Assembly: GCA_965199335.1 (NCBI GenBank) | Contig: CBDAQZ010000004.1 | Coordinates: 62,001-126,000 of the forward strand | DNA length: 64,000 bases | Reading direction: 5' to 3' | Source of the DNA: CBDAQV01 sp965199335 | Lineage (GTDB): Bacteria; Pseudomonadota; Alphaproteobacteria; CALMVH01 | Shown: one piece after another, positions 52,214 to 61,255 of the stretch | How the letters are laid out: each line of letters starts with the position of its first letter | Position numbering within the stretch: position 1 is the stretch's first letter | Notes under the pieces: model-generated | What the model was told of the DNA's origin: nothing | Database searches by the model: none | Seen by the model: the letters and a program-made list of their open reading frames with translations, nothing else | Program-made: the position numbers and the translations under genes

Positions 52214-53593
52214 ATGTTGTTAATGAATTCGACTTTTCCCACTGCTGCCGCAAGACTGCTGGCGCAATTCGGATTGCTGGCCGCAACGGCTGTCGGGCAG
52301 TCGAATGTCCAGCCGGCCGAGAAAATCGTATTCAAGCCGCCGACAGCAGCTGCAGGCGTTACCTGCTTCGACGATACGTTCAATGCACCGTCACACGAAA
52401 ACTCCCTTTCGACGGTCATGATCCTGGCTATCGACCAAAAGGGCAGGGTCATTACGCAGGGCTCAGGGGTTATAGTCGCCGATAGCGAAATGACACCTGG
52501 CAAGGGTAATAGAATCTACACGGCAGGCCATGTTTCCGGGATACGTGGCGAAGCGGAAGAGCCCTATGCGGAACCCGCCACACGATACGCGATAATCTCG
52601 TCCGGCGGAAAAAAGCTGGGAGACGCAGAGCCCAGAGCGATCGGAACCAAAGACGTTTCGCAAAGTAAGGTCGGCGATGAAATGGTCCTGGAGATGATCG
52701 ATCCGGGAGCAGACTACAAAACCATTCCGGGATTCACTTTTGCTCCCGGTCTGTCGCCTTCGGGCTTCAGCAGGGCCTATCTGACCGGCTTGTCCGGAAT
52801 CGATGGCGGCATCTCAGGCGGGCCGGCGATCGACACTGCCAGCAACAAGCTCTTGGGATTGGCAATTGCCATTGTTCCCGATCGCAATGGTCTCGAAGCA
52901 GAAATCCATCTTGAACGACCTGAGCTTCTGGATCATTCCAAGGAAGCAATGAAAGGCACGGGCATGCCGGTGGTCACCGGCGATCCCGTTACCCTGCAAC
53001 CGCTATCGACCATTGGCGTGCACGACGTATATATCATCTCGCCCGGCTTCATGGACGACAAGATCGTCCATGCGCTTGGGAACGCGGGACATGCGCTGAA
53101 AAGCCAATCCGGTCTGCCGCAGAAAGCCATAATTGCCGGAATGATCGATGGATTTTGCACCGATTACGCGGCTACAATCGTCCAAGTCGACCCACATAAC
53201 GTAGCCGATTTCCGTCTCGTCGGCTTGACGGACGATGCGAAGCTCCATTTCAAATCCTGGAACGATCCGGCAAAGAGCCTTTCGTATGTCGCCGATTTGT
53301 TGAAACGCACCGTAGACGATCCGCAATTCAAAGCGGCGTTCGCTGCGACAACCTCGGTTGCCCCCGCCGACATCTTGGCAAGAATAGGCAAGGCCAGGGA
53401 TTTCAGCGAGATTGCAGACGAAACCCTGGCAGAAGAATTGAGCGATTACTCCAGACTGCCGATAGCAGGATCATTACAGGACGAACTCAGGGAAGCAACA
53501 AAGCAGACACGCCTGATGATCGATGCTAAAATAGTGAGAGAGGATTTTTTACCCGCGCCGCCTGCGCAAAAGAAACTGCCTACACCACAGTAA
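52214..53593 (+). CDS. Exported trypsin-like serine protease (probable)
   Basis: From the ATG at 52214 the 459-residue protein has an export-signal-like start (LLAQFGLLAATAVGQ). A chymotrypsin-fold domain follows. The likely histidine is in RIYTAGHVSGI, and the nucleophile in GISGGPAID (GxSGGP motif). An aspartate near DEMVLEMID might complete the triad. The C-terminal ~200 residues (DSKEAMKG... to the end) are unrelated to the core and contain helical repeats, ending with a Pro/Lys-rich tail. Alternative starts at 52206 (out of frame) and 52223 were considered. Confidence 0.75.
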   Translation: MLLMNSTFPTAAARLLAQFGLLAATAVGQSNVQPAEKIVFKPPTAAAGVTCFDDTFNAPSHENSLSTVMILAIDQKGRVITQGSGVIVADSEMTPGKGNRIYTAGHVSGIRGEAEEPYAEPATRYAIISSGGKKLGDAEPRAIGTKDVSQSKVGDEMVLEMIDPGADYKTIPGFTFAPGLSPSGFSRAYLTGLSGIDGGISGGPAIDTASNKLLGLAIAIVPDRNGLEAEIHLERPELLDHSKEAMKGTGMPVVTGDPVTLQPLSTIGVHDVYIISPGFMDDKIVHALGNAGHALKSQSGLPQKAIIAGMIDGFCTDYAATIVQVDPHNVADFRLVGLTDDAKLHFKSWNDPAKSLSYVADLLKRTVDDPQFKAAFAATTSVAPADILARIGKARDFSEIADETLAEELSDYSRLPIAGSLQDELREATKQTRLMIDAKIVREDFLPAPPAQKKLPTPQ

Positions 53594-53600
53594 TCGGGTT

Positions 53601-53810
53601 TTAGGCCGCAGGCTCAAGCTCGTCCACCGAGATTTTCTCGTCCGTGCTGCCATCGGAATATTGCAGGTCGCAGACATCGGAGCCCAGATCCTCGTAGATC
53701 CGCACCACGGTTCCGACCTTCTTGCCGTGTCCGGTGGCATCGCCATCGAATTCGGAGTCCAGTAATTCAAGGCTTTCGATGCGCCTGACCTTGTCGCCTT
53801 GCTTGTACAT
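53601..53810 (-). CDS. Small SH3-like protein (69 aa)
   Basis: This 69-residue protein (MYKQGDKVRRIESLELLDSE ... VDELEPAA) starts at 53810. It has alternating hydrophobic residues and KVGTVVRIYEDLGSDVCDLQ, like small KOW or SH3-barrel proteins that bind nucleic acids or other proteins. It has no signal peptide. I do not recognise it and it might have been missed by annotation. It lies between the protease and xseA. Confidence 0.6.
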   Translation of the reverse strand: MYKQGDKVRRIESLELLDSEFDGDATGHGKKVGTVVRIYEDLGSDVCDLQYSDGSTDEKISVDELEPAA

Positions 53811-53860
53811 GCAGGATGAAACGCCGACCGATCGATTTTGTTCAAAAGACTTTCGTTTGT

Positions 53861-55303
53861 TCAAAAGACTTTCGCGCGCGTGGTGCCGTCGCCGAATTGC
53901 AGCGACACGTCCTGGCCCGGTTTCAGTTTCGCCGCCTGGGTAACCGCATGGCCATCGCCACCACGCACGACCACGAAGCCACGCTCCAGTGTCCGCTGGT
54001 AGGACAGGCTTTCCAGATGCCGCCCTGCCGCCCTCAGCTGCTCGTCGCAACGTTGCCATTTGCGCCGCACGGCTGCGGGCGAGAGGCGCGGCATAATCGC
54101 CTGGAAGTGGATGGCGGCACGGGCATGCAGCGACGTGACGCCGCGGTTTGCCCGCCCTTCGAGCGCACCCAGCGCCTGCCGCGCCTCGGCCAACTGCATG
54201 CGCGGATGTTTCAGCGCCGCCGCACTTTGCCCCAGATGCAAACGCAGTCCGCGCACATAGCCGGCGGCCACCAGCCCCAGCCTTTCGCTCCTGTCGTCCA
54301 GCGTCTGCGCGGCGGTCTCGACCAGGCGGCGCGGGTCGCCGAGGCCGCGCGCCAGCGATGCCAGATATGTGCCACGCCCGGTCAACGTCTGCGACATGCC
54401 CTGGTCCAGCCGCCGGTCGGCCTCGCGCAGGCGGCCGGCCAGCTCGGCGCGGACCGGTACGGCGAATTCCGCCGCAGCTGTCGGCGTCGGCGCGCGCAGG
54501 TCGGCGGCAAGGTCGCACAATGTCGTATCGGTTTCATGCCCCACGGCCGAGATCACCGGGATGCGGCTGGACGCCACGGCGCGAACCACGATCTCCTCGT
54601 TGAACGGCATCAGGTCTTCCAGGCTGCCACCGCCCCGGGCCACGATCAGGACGGCGGGTCGCGGTACGTCGCCTTCAGCTTCCAGCTCGTTGAAGCCATT
54701 GATCGCGGTGGCGATCTGCTCAGCCGCGCTTGGTCCCTGCACCGCGACCGGCCATACCATGACATGGCGCGGGAAGCGATCGGCAAGCCGGTGCAGGATG
54801 TCGTGGATCACCGCCCCCGATTGCGAGGTGACGACGCCGATGCTTTCGGGGATATGCGGCAGGGTGCGCTTGCGCGCCGCATCGAACAGACCCTCGGCCG
54901 CCAACCGGCGCTTGCGGTCCTCCAGCAGCTTCAGCAACGCGCCCTCGCCCGCCAGCTCCATCGTCTCGATCACCAACTGGTAGCGCGAATTCCTGGCATA
55001 GGTCGTCAGCCGGCCGGTGCAGATCACGTCCATGCCGTGTTCGGGCCGGATGCCCAGTTTCGACACCGCACCGCGCCAGCACACCGCGTCCAGGACGGCG
55101 TCGGCATCCTTGAGCGACAGATAGAGATGGCCGGTCGCGGCCAGCTTGGGCTGCGTCACCTCGCCGCGCACGCGCACCAGGCCAAAGGCGCTTTCCACCG
55201 TCCGCTTCAGCGCCTGGCTCAATTCGCCGACAGTGTAAGGCTGCATGTTGCCTGCCGGCGGGACAGGCGGCGGTGCGACCGCGAAAAGGGGGCCGTCGCT
55301 CAT
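53861..55303 (-). CDS. xseA: Exodeoxyribonuclease VII large subunit
   Basis: XseA is the catalytic subunit of exonuclease VII, which degrades single-stranded DNA in repair. The 480-residue protein has an OB-fold N-domain (YTVGELSQALKRTVESAFGL, VRVRGEVTQPKLAATGHLYL), then the nuclease core with IGVVTSQSGAVIHDILHRL, VIVARGGGSLEDLMPFNEE and SAVGHETDTTLCDLAADLRA. A long helical C-terminal region ends with a small beta-domain. The start overlaps the stop of the GT-C-like gene, so they are coupled. Confidence 0.97.
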   Translation of the reverse strand: MSDGPLFAVAPPPVPPAGNMQPYTVGELSQALKRTVESAFGLVRVRGEVTQPKLAATGHLYLSLKDADAVLDAVCWRGAVSKLGIRPEHGMDVICTGRLTTYARNSRYQLVIETMELAGEGALLKLLEDRKRRLAAEGLFDAARKRTLPHIPESIGVVTSQSGAVIHDILHRLADRFPRHVMVWPVAVQGPSAAEQIATAINGFNELEAEGDVPRPAVLIVARGGGSLEDLMPFNEEIVVRAVASSRIPVISAVGHETDTTLCDLAADLRAPTPTAAAEFAVPVRAELAGRLREADRRLDQGMSQTLTGRGTYLASLARGLGDPRRLVETAAQTLDDRSERLGLVAAGYVRGLRLHLGQSAAALKHPRMQLAEARQALGALEGRANRGVTSLHARAAIHFQAIMPRLSPAAVRRKWQRCDEQLRAAGRHLESLSYQRTLERGFVVVRGGDGHAVTQAAKLKPGQDVSLQFGDGTTRAKVF

Positions 55304-57180
55304 TTGAACTGGCTCTTGTCGACTTCGTACAGCAACAGGTCGGTATCGATGTCCTCAGGCCACGGCTTCAGCTTCAGCCATGAGGGCGGCTTCTCGTCGG
55401 TCAGGCGCGTGTACATCGTGTTCTGCGGATCGAACTCGTCGCCCAGCTTGCTCATCTCCTTCTGCGCCCGCGCCACCGACACGAAGGAATAAGTGGGGTT
55501 GTTGCCGTTACCGCAGACCAATACGAAATCCGCGTTGTGTTTCCTGACGGTGTTTCTGGCGTCACTCTCGCCCAGGTCGCGGAAGAACAGGTAATCGTCC
55601 TTTATGCCGGCGCTGTCGCGGTGATAATTGCCGGCCAGCGTACGCACGTCGGTCCAGTAGAGCAGCTGCGAGGCGTCATTCACCTCGTTGATGATGATCG
55701 GGTCCGTCTTGCCGAGCCCCATCCATGCCGCATCGGATAGCGGCTTGCGCACCAGCCATGGATTGCATGTCACGCTGTCGGGCACGTCGTCATCCTTGCC
55801 CTTGTTCTTGTCAGGCTCGCTCATGACGTCGACATGGATTATCAGCGCGCATATCTGCACCACGACATACACCGCCATTATGCCGAGCGCCGCCGTCTTC
55901 GCGTAGTCGCGGTAACCGGACGGGAATTCGCCATTGTCGCGGCGCGAGCGCTCGTAGACATAGGCCAGGAAATATGGTGCGGCGACGGCGATATACAGGG
56001 CGAAGCGGAAATGCAGCTGGCCCAGTATGTACAGGAAGCCGAGGCCGAACAGCACCGGCTCCTTGCGTTCGCGCGGGACGTGCCATTTGAACACGAACAG
56101 CGCGCCGATGACCCCCGGCCCGAGATAGAACAATATCTCGCGCCACTCGTGGATCGGCATGACCTCCTCGATCTGCGCCAGCCATTCGCGCGCGACGTAG
56201 GGGTCCATAGCGCCCTGCACGCCATCAAGCGCGAAGGGGTAGCAGGCCAGCCAGAAAAGCCCCGCGACAAGCCCAGCCAGGAACAGGTACCCGACGCGGC
56301 GGAATTCATTCGACGGTTTCACGAAATAAGCGCCCAGCGCGAGCAGGAACGGAATCGACGCCAGCGTCTGGAACGGCATCGAGACGCGATCGAGTATCCG
56401 CGCATCGTAGCCGCCATAGGGCGCATCGACCAGCAGGGCGAAGGTCATCACGATCGAGAACGACGCGGTGCTGAGCAGCAGCTGGCGCAACCGCGTCTCG
56501 CCCTCGATCAGCCACAGATAGAAGATGACGGCGAAAAGCGGCCCGAGCACGATCACCATCTCGAACGTGGTCCACAGGCACAGGGCCGCCATCGCCCCGA
56601 TCGCGATTGGCAGGCGCAGGTTGGACAGCGGCCGGTTCACGAAGCGGAAGGCCAGGCCGGCCATCAGCACCGTCTCCAGGAACATCAGCGCATGGTGGTT
56701 GGCGGTGCCGCGATGCGCATAGGCCAGCAGATAGGGACTGAAAAGGATCAACAGCGAGGCCATCCCCGCGGCGGCGGGCTTCAGGACTTCCCGTCCCGCC
56801 CAATAGGCGGCGGGCCCGACCACGACGCGGAAGATGAAGCCGGTCCAGTACCCGGCATAATGGATCGCGTCGTTCGGAACGAAGAACGAGAACAGCTTTA
56901 TGATCGCCAGTACGATGAAGTTGAAGGGTAGCGTCCAGTGCAGCACCATCCCGAACGGCGCGTTGATCCGGTCGAAGAAACCGTGCGCCAGGGTGTGGCG
57001 CTGGATCACCTGGCGCAGATAGGCCATGCGCGTCACGGTGTCGTAATCGTGCAGCGTGTTGCCCAGTACCTGGTAATTGTCGAGCGCGAAGCTGATCGCC
57101 TCGATCACCAGCATCAGGATCGGCCCGACCAGCCAGAAAGGCAGGCGGAGCGTCAGCGAGGTATTTTCTTTTTCGCTCAT
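55300..57180 (-). CDS. Large polytopic membrane protein, GT-C-like glycosyltransferase
   Basis: This 626-residue protein has an N-terminal membrane segment followed by LHDYDTVTRMAYLRQVIQRH and NAPFGMVLHWTLP. That acidic-loop plus NxPxGxxxHW-like pattern resembles a group of alphaproteobacterial GT-C/PMT-like proteins, where the acidic loop holds catalytic aspartates. About twelve membrane helices lead to a periplasmic C-terminal domain of ~150 residues (WLVRKPLSDAAWMGLGKTD). The donor and acceptor are unknown. The ATG at 57180 begins MSEKENTSLTLRLPFW, and the stop overlaps the xseA start. Confidence 0.8.
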   Translation of the reverse strand: MSEKENTSLTLRLPFWLVGPILMLVIEAISFALDNYQVLGNTLHDYDTVTRMAYLRQVIQRHTLAHGFFDRINAPFGMVLHWTLPFNFIVLAIIKLFSFFVPNDAIHYAGYWTGFIFRVVVGPAAYWAGREVLKPAAAGMASLLILFSPYLLAYAHRGTANHHALMFLETVLMAGLAFRFVNRPLSNLRLPIAIGAMAALCLWTTFEMVIVLGPLFAVIFYLWLIEGETRLRQLLLSTASFSIVMTFALLVDAPYGGYDARILDRVSMPFQTLASIPFLLALGAYFVKPSNEFRRVGYLFLAGLVAGLFWLACYPFALDGVQGAMDPYVAREWLAQIEEVMPIHEWREILFYLGPGVIGALFVFKWHVPRERKEPVLFGLGFLYILGQLHFRFALYIAVAAPYFLAYVYERSRRDNGEFPSGYRDYAKTAALGIMAVYVVVQICALIIHVDVMSEPDKNKGKDDDVPDSVTCNPWLVRKPLSDAAWMGLGKTDPIIINEVNDASQLLYWTDVRTLAGNYHRDSAGIKDDYLFFRDLGESDARNTVRKHNADFVLVCGNGNNPTYSFVSVARAQKEMSKLGDEFDPQNTMYTRLTDEKPPSWLKLKPWPEDIDTDLLLYEVDKSQFK

Positions 57181-57237
57181 CGGTCCTAGGAATTCTGGCG
57201 TGACTACCCCACAGCGAATGCCAGAAGAACCGACCGC

Positions 57238-58506
57238 ATGCAAATATTGATCGTAGGCTCCGGCGGACGCGAACACGCGGTGGCCCGCGCCGTGGTGAAA
57301 TCGCCGCTCTGCGGCAAGCTCTATGTCGCGCCCGGCAATCCCGGCATGGCGGACATCGCCGAGCTTGCCCCCTATGCCGCCGACAACATCCCCCGGCTGG
57401 TCGAGTTCGCCGACGCGGCCAGCATCGATTTCGTCATTGTCGGCCCGGAAGTGCCCCTGGCGCTGGGGCTGGTCGACCAGCTGACCAAGAAGGGCATCCT
57501 CGCCTTCGGCCCGACCCAGGCGGCGGCCCAGCTGGAATCCTCCAAGGCGTTCACCAAGCAGCTGTGCCGAAAGCACGGCATCCCGACCGCCGAGGCCGAG
57601 ATATTCACCGACGTCGATCCGGCGAAGGCCTATGTGCGGGCAAAAACGCTGCCGATCGTCATCAAGGCCGACGGGCTGGCCGCCGGCAAGGGAGTCACCA
57701 TCGCGCACACGCTGGCCGAGGCCGACAGCGCGATCGAGGAAGCCCTGACTGCCGGCCGGTTCGGAGAGGCAGGCGCCTTGCTGGTGATAGAGCAGTTCCT
57801 GACCGGCGAGGAAGTCAGCTTCTTCGCGCTGGTCGACGGTATGCGCGCCATACCGTTCGGCTCGGCGCAGGACCACAAGGCCGCTTATGACGGCGACAAG
57901 GGACCCAATACAGGCGGCATGGGCGCCTATTCGCCGGCCCCGATCGCGACGAGCGAGCTCGAGTCGGCGATCATGCGTGACATCGTCGGGCCAACGGTCG
58001 CCGCCATGGCGAAGGACGGCACACCCTTCCGCGGCGTGCTGTTCGCCGGGCTGATGGTCAGCGACGGCAAGCCCTACCTGATCGAATACAACGCCCGCTT
58101 CGGCGATCCCGAATGCGAAGTGCTGATGGCGCGGCTGGACAATGATATCCTGCCGGTTCTGATGGCCTGCGCCGGCGGCAATCTGGGCGACCTGCGACCG
58201 GTGTTGAAACCGGACGCGGCCCTGACGGTGATCATGGCCAGCCTCGGCTATCCAGGGTCCTACGATATCGGCAGGCCGATCTCGAACATCGCCCGCGCCG
58301 GCGCGGTCCCCGGTGTCGTGGTCCTGCATTCCGGCACGGCTCTGGACGATCGTGGGCAACTCGTCAGCGATGGCGGCCGTGTCCTGGCGATCACGGCGAC
58401 GGCGCCGAGTCTGGCCGAAGCGCAATCACGTGCCTATCAGGCCGTCGATGCCCTTGACTGGAAGGACGGATTTTGCCGCCGGGATATCGGCTGGCGCGCA
58501 CTGTAG
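57238..58506 (+). CDS. purD: Phosphoribosylamine-glycine ligase (GAR synthetase)
   Basis: PurD makes glycinamide ribonucleotide in purine synthesis. The 422-residue protein starts QILIVGSGGREHAVARAVVK. It has the ATP-grasp motifs VIKADGLAAGKGVTIAHT and YNARFGDPECEVLMARLDND, and a GARS C-terminal domain (PGSYDIGRPISNIARAGAVP). It is divergent from xseA and the GT-C-like gene with about 57 bp between; a purD/xseA neighbourhood is common in this class. Confidence 0.98.
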   Translation: MQILIVGSGGREHAVARAVVKSPLCGKLYVAPGNPGMADIAELAPYAADNIPRLVEFADAASIDFVIVGPEVPLALGLVDQLTKKGILAFGPTQAAAQLESSKAFTKQLCRKHGIPTAEAEIFTDVDPAKAYVRAKTLPIVIKADGLAAGKGVTIAHTLAEADSAIEEALTAGRFGEAGALLVIEQFLTGEEVSFFALVDGMRAIPFGSAQDHKAAYDGDKGPNTGGMGAYSPAPIATSELESAIMRDIVGPTVAAMAKDGTPFRGVLFAGLMVSDGKPYLIEYNARFGDPECEVLMARLDNDILPVLMACAGGNLGDLRPVLKPDAALTVIMASLGYPGSYDIGRPISNIARAGAVPGVVVLHSGTALDDRGQLVSDGGRVLAITATAPSLAEAQSRAYQAVDALDWKDGFCRRDIGWRAL

Positions 58507-58653
58507 CCCAAAAGCCACAGCATGCCACTATCCATCGTTTAACCAAACTTAGCGCTTCCCGAATGCGGTTTTTATGTGTCTAGTCCCGCTTCATACACCG
58601 CGAAAAAAGAAACTGCGGACGCAACCTGGCCTCGGCCTTGCTTGCACCTTTTC
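58507..58653. other. Intergenic stretch between purD and bamD, possible small RNA
   Basis: About 150 bp after the purD stop there is no credible coding frame, yet the segment ends in an excellent intrinsic terminator 147 bp downstream. A transcript starting in between could be a small RNA; I cannot identify a known family. It may equally be the 3' untranslated region of purD. Confidence 0.4.
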
Positions 58654-58683
58654 AAACCGGCTCTTCGGAGCCGGTTTTTTATT
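58654..58683 (+). terminator. Intrinsic terminator with UUCG tetraloop before bamD
   Basis: AAACCGGCTC pairs with GAGCCGGTTT around a TTCG tetraloop, followed by TTTT. This is a perfect 10-bp stem and U-tract, so bamD must have its own promoter downstream or within the 30-odd bases before its start. Confidence 0.92.
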
Positions 58684-58716
58684 GCCGGTGGTTCGGCACT
58701 GGGCTAAGGGTGGCGC

Positions 58717-59586
58717 ATGCGCCGTACGCTTGCCCTAATTCTGCCCCTTGCCGCTCTTGCCCTTTCGGCCTGTGCCGGCGATTCCGACGACAAGTTGAAA
58801 CAGGCCGACCAGCCGGTCGGAAACCTGTACAACGATGCCTATGACCAGCTGCAGGACGAGAACTACAAGAAGGCTGCCGATCTGTTCGAAGAGGTCGAGC
58901 GCCAGCATCCCTACTCCAACTGGGCGACCCAGGCCGACCTGATGGCGGCGTACACGCAGTACCAGGGCCTGCACTATGACGACGCGATCACCGATCTGGA
59001 TCGCTTCATCCAACTGCACCCGGGCCACAAGGACATCGCCTACGCCTATTATCTCAAGGCGTTGTGCAATTTCGAGCAGATCAACGACTCACGCCGCGAC
59101 CAGACATCGACCCAGCTTGCCCTGGCAGGGTTCGAGGACGTGGTCCGCCGCTTCCCCGACAGCGCCTATGCCAAGGACGCGGCGAACAAGATCGCGCTGT
59201 GCCGCGACCGCATCGCCGCGCAGGACATGGATGTCGGCCGCTATTACCAGAGCCACGACCTCTACATCTCCGCGATCAAGCGCTTCCGCGACGTTGCCGA
59301 GAATTATCAGACCACCACCCACACGCCCGAGGCCCTGCTGCGCCTGGTCGAGTGCTACAAGGCGCTGGGCCTCGACGGTGAGGCGCAACGCACGGCGGCG
59401 GTGCTGGGATACAATTACCCCGCCAGCCCGTGGTACAAGGACAGCTATGCGCTGGTTGGCCAGGTGAACTACACCAAGCAAGACAAGGTGATGAAATTCG
59501 CCCAGCCGGCGGAGCCCGCCGGCTCCAAGCAGACAGCCCCCGACAACGAACCGGGCTGGTTCTCCGGCATGTTCGACTGGTTCTAA
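58717..59586 (+). CDS. bamD: Outer-membrane protein assembly factor BamD
   Basis: BamD is the essential lipoprotein partner of BamA in outer-membrane protein insertion. The 289-residue protein has a lipoprotein signal ending LALSAC|AGDS, then five TPR-like repeats (LYNDAYDQLQDENYKKAADL, AYTQYQGLHYDDAITDLDRF, YAYYLKALCNFEQINDSRRD). The LxxC lipobox matches. In many alphaproteobacteria it follows lpxC; here it follows purD and a terminator instead. The bamD-recN-ligA order is kept. Confidence 0.97.
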   Translation: MRRTLALILPLAALALSACAGDSDDKLKQADQPVGNLYNDAYDQLQDENYKKAADLFEEVERQHPYSNWATQADLMAAYTQYQGLHYDDAITDLDRFIQLHPGHKDIAYAYYLKALCNFEQINDSRRDQTSTQLALAGFEDVVRRFPDSAYAKDAANKIALCRDRIAAQDMDVGRYYQSHDLYISAIKRFRDVAENYQTTTHTPEALLRLVECYKALGLDGEAQRTAAVLGYNYPASPWYKDSYALVGQVNYTKQDKVMKFAQPAEPAGSKQTAPDNEPGWFSGMFDWF

Positions 59587-59596
59587 CTAAACCGCC

Positions 59597-61255
59597 GTGC
59601 TGACCGGCCTTTCGATCCGCGACGTGGTTCTGATCGAGCGGCTGGACCTCGTCCTGTCGCCGGGTCTCAATGCCCTGACCGGCGAAACCGGTGCCGGCAA
59701 ATCGATCCTGCTGGACGCGCTGGGCCTTGCGCTTGGCAATCGCAGCGACACCGGGCTGGTGCGGCGTGGCGCCGCTCAATCTTCTGTCTCCGCCACGTTC
59801 GAACCCGCTGCCGGTCACGCCGTCAATGCGCTTCTGGCGGAGCAGGGCATCGCCGCCGAGGATACGCTGATCCTGCGCCGCACGGTGACCGCCGACGGGC
59901 GGAGCAAGGCGTTCGTCAACGACCAGCCGTGCAGCCTGGCCCTGATGAAAGCCATCGCCGACGCGCTGGTGGAAACCCACGGCCAGTTCGAGACCGGGGC
60001 GCTGCTGGACCGCGACACCCATCGCGCCACTCTCGATGCGTTCGGGCGGTTGAACGCCGGACCCACGGAGGTTGCATGGCGCGCCTTGCAGGCCGCGCGC
60101 GCCGCACTTGAAGTCGCCGCCGAAACGCAGAAGCGTGCGCGGGAGGAAGAAAGCTTCCTGCGCGAGGCGTTGACCCAATTTGACGAGTTGGACCCCAGGC
60201 CCGGCGAGGAAACCGAGCTGGAGGAAAAGCGCCAGCGCCTTGCCAACCGCGACCGCATCATGGAGGCATTGAACGGCGCCACCACCGAACTGTCGGGTCC
60301 GCGCGGCGCCGAAACCGCGCTGAACGGCGCGCGGCGCATGCTGGACCGTATCACGGCGCATGGCGGGCCGCGTCTTGCCGAAGCGATGGAGGCGCTGGAA
60401 CGCGCGGCGCTGGAGATCGACGAGGCCGGATCGCTCATCGCCGCGATGATGGACGGCGACGGGCTGGAGGAAACGACGCTGGAAAAAGTCGACGACCGCC
60501 TGTTCGCCCTGCGCAGCGCTGCCCGCCGCTTCGGTGTCGAGCTTGGCGGCTTGGCGGCTCTGCGCGACGATTTTCGTACGCGGCTGGCCGTGGTGGACGA
60601 TGGCGGCGCGACGCTGGCGAAACTGGCGCGCGACGAAGCGGAGGCGAAAGCCGCCTACGAAAAAACGGCGACGCTGCTGACCGCCGAGCGGGAAAAGGCC
60701 GCCAGGCGCTTCGACAAGGCGATCGCTGCCGAACTGCCGCCGCTGAAGCTGGACAAGGCAAGACTGGAAACGCGGCTCGAGCCGCTGGGCGAAGCCGATT
60801 GGAGCGCGGCAGGGCGCGAACGTGTGTCGTTCCTGGTCGCGACCAATCCGGGTGCGGAGCCCGGACCTCTGGGCAAGATCGCCTCGGGCGGCGAATTGTC
60901 GCGTTTCATGCTGGCGTTGAAGGTCGTGCTGGCGGGCGTGTCCAGCGTTCCGGTGCTGGTGTTCGACGAGGTCGACAGCGGCATCGGCGGCGCGACCGCC
61001 GATGCCGTCGGCGAACGGTTGAAGCGGCTGGGGCAGGATGTCCAGGTGCTGGTCGTGACCCACAGCCCCCAGGTCGCCGCCCGCGCCGACCGGCAATGGC
61101 GGGTGGAGAAGCTGACCAGGGGCCAGACGGTGACCACCGACATCGTGCCGCTGGACTCGGTAGGCCGCCTGGAAGAAATCGCCCGTATGCTGTCGGGCGC
61201 CACCGTCACGGACGAAGCGCGCGCCGCTGCGGCACGGTTGCTGGCGGCGGCGTGA
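59597..61255 (+). CDS. recN: DNA repair protein RecN
   Basis: RecN is an SMC-like ATPase in double-strand break repair. The 552-residue protein starts LTGLSIRDVVLIERLDLVLS, with Walker A GETGAGKSILLDALGLAL. The coiled-coil middle includes ASGGELSRFMLALKVVLAGV (signature) and PVLVFDEVDSGIGGATADAV (Walker B). It follows bamD by 10 bp; the stop overlaps the ligA start. Confidence 0.97.
   Translation: MLTGLSIRDVVLIERLDLVLSPGLNALTGETGAGKSILLDALGLALGNRSDTGLVRRGAAQSSVSATFEPAAGHAVNALLAEQGIAAEDTLILRRTVTADGRSKAFVNDQPCSLALMKAIADALVETHGQFETGALLDRDTHRATLDAFGRLNAGPTEVAWRALQAARAALEVAAETQKRAREEESFLREALTQFDELDPRPGEETELEEKRQRLANRDRIMEALNGATTELSGPRGAETALNGARRMLDRITAHGGPRLAEAMEALERAALEIDEAGSLIAAMMDGDGLEETTLEKVDDRLFALRSAARRFGVELGGLAALRDDFRTRLAVVDDGGATLAKLARDEAEAKAAYEKTATLLTAEREKAARRFDKAIAAELPPLKLDKARLETRLEPLGEADWSAAGRERVSFLVATNPGAEPGPLGKIASGGELSRFMLALKVVLAGVSSVPVLVFDEVDSGIGGATADAVGERLKRLGQDVQVLVVTHSPQVAARADRQWRVEKLTRGQTVTTDIVPLDSVGRLEEIARMLSGATVTDEARAAAARLLAAA

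Noticed and set aside
57181..58425. Upstream extension of the GT-C-like gene into purD to give 1041 codons
   Set aside because: Residues before the ATG at 57180 are antisense to purD and do not resemble anything; the protein starts naturally with a membrane signal.
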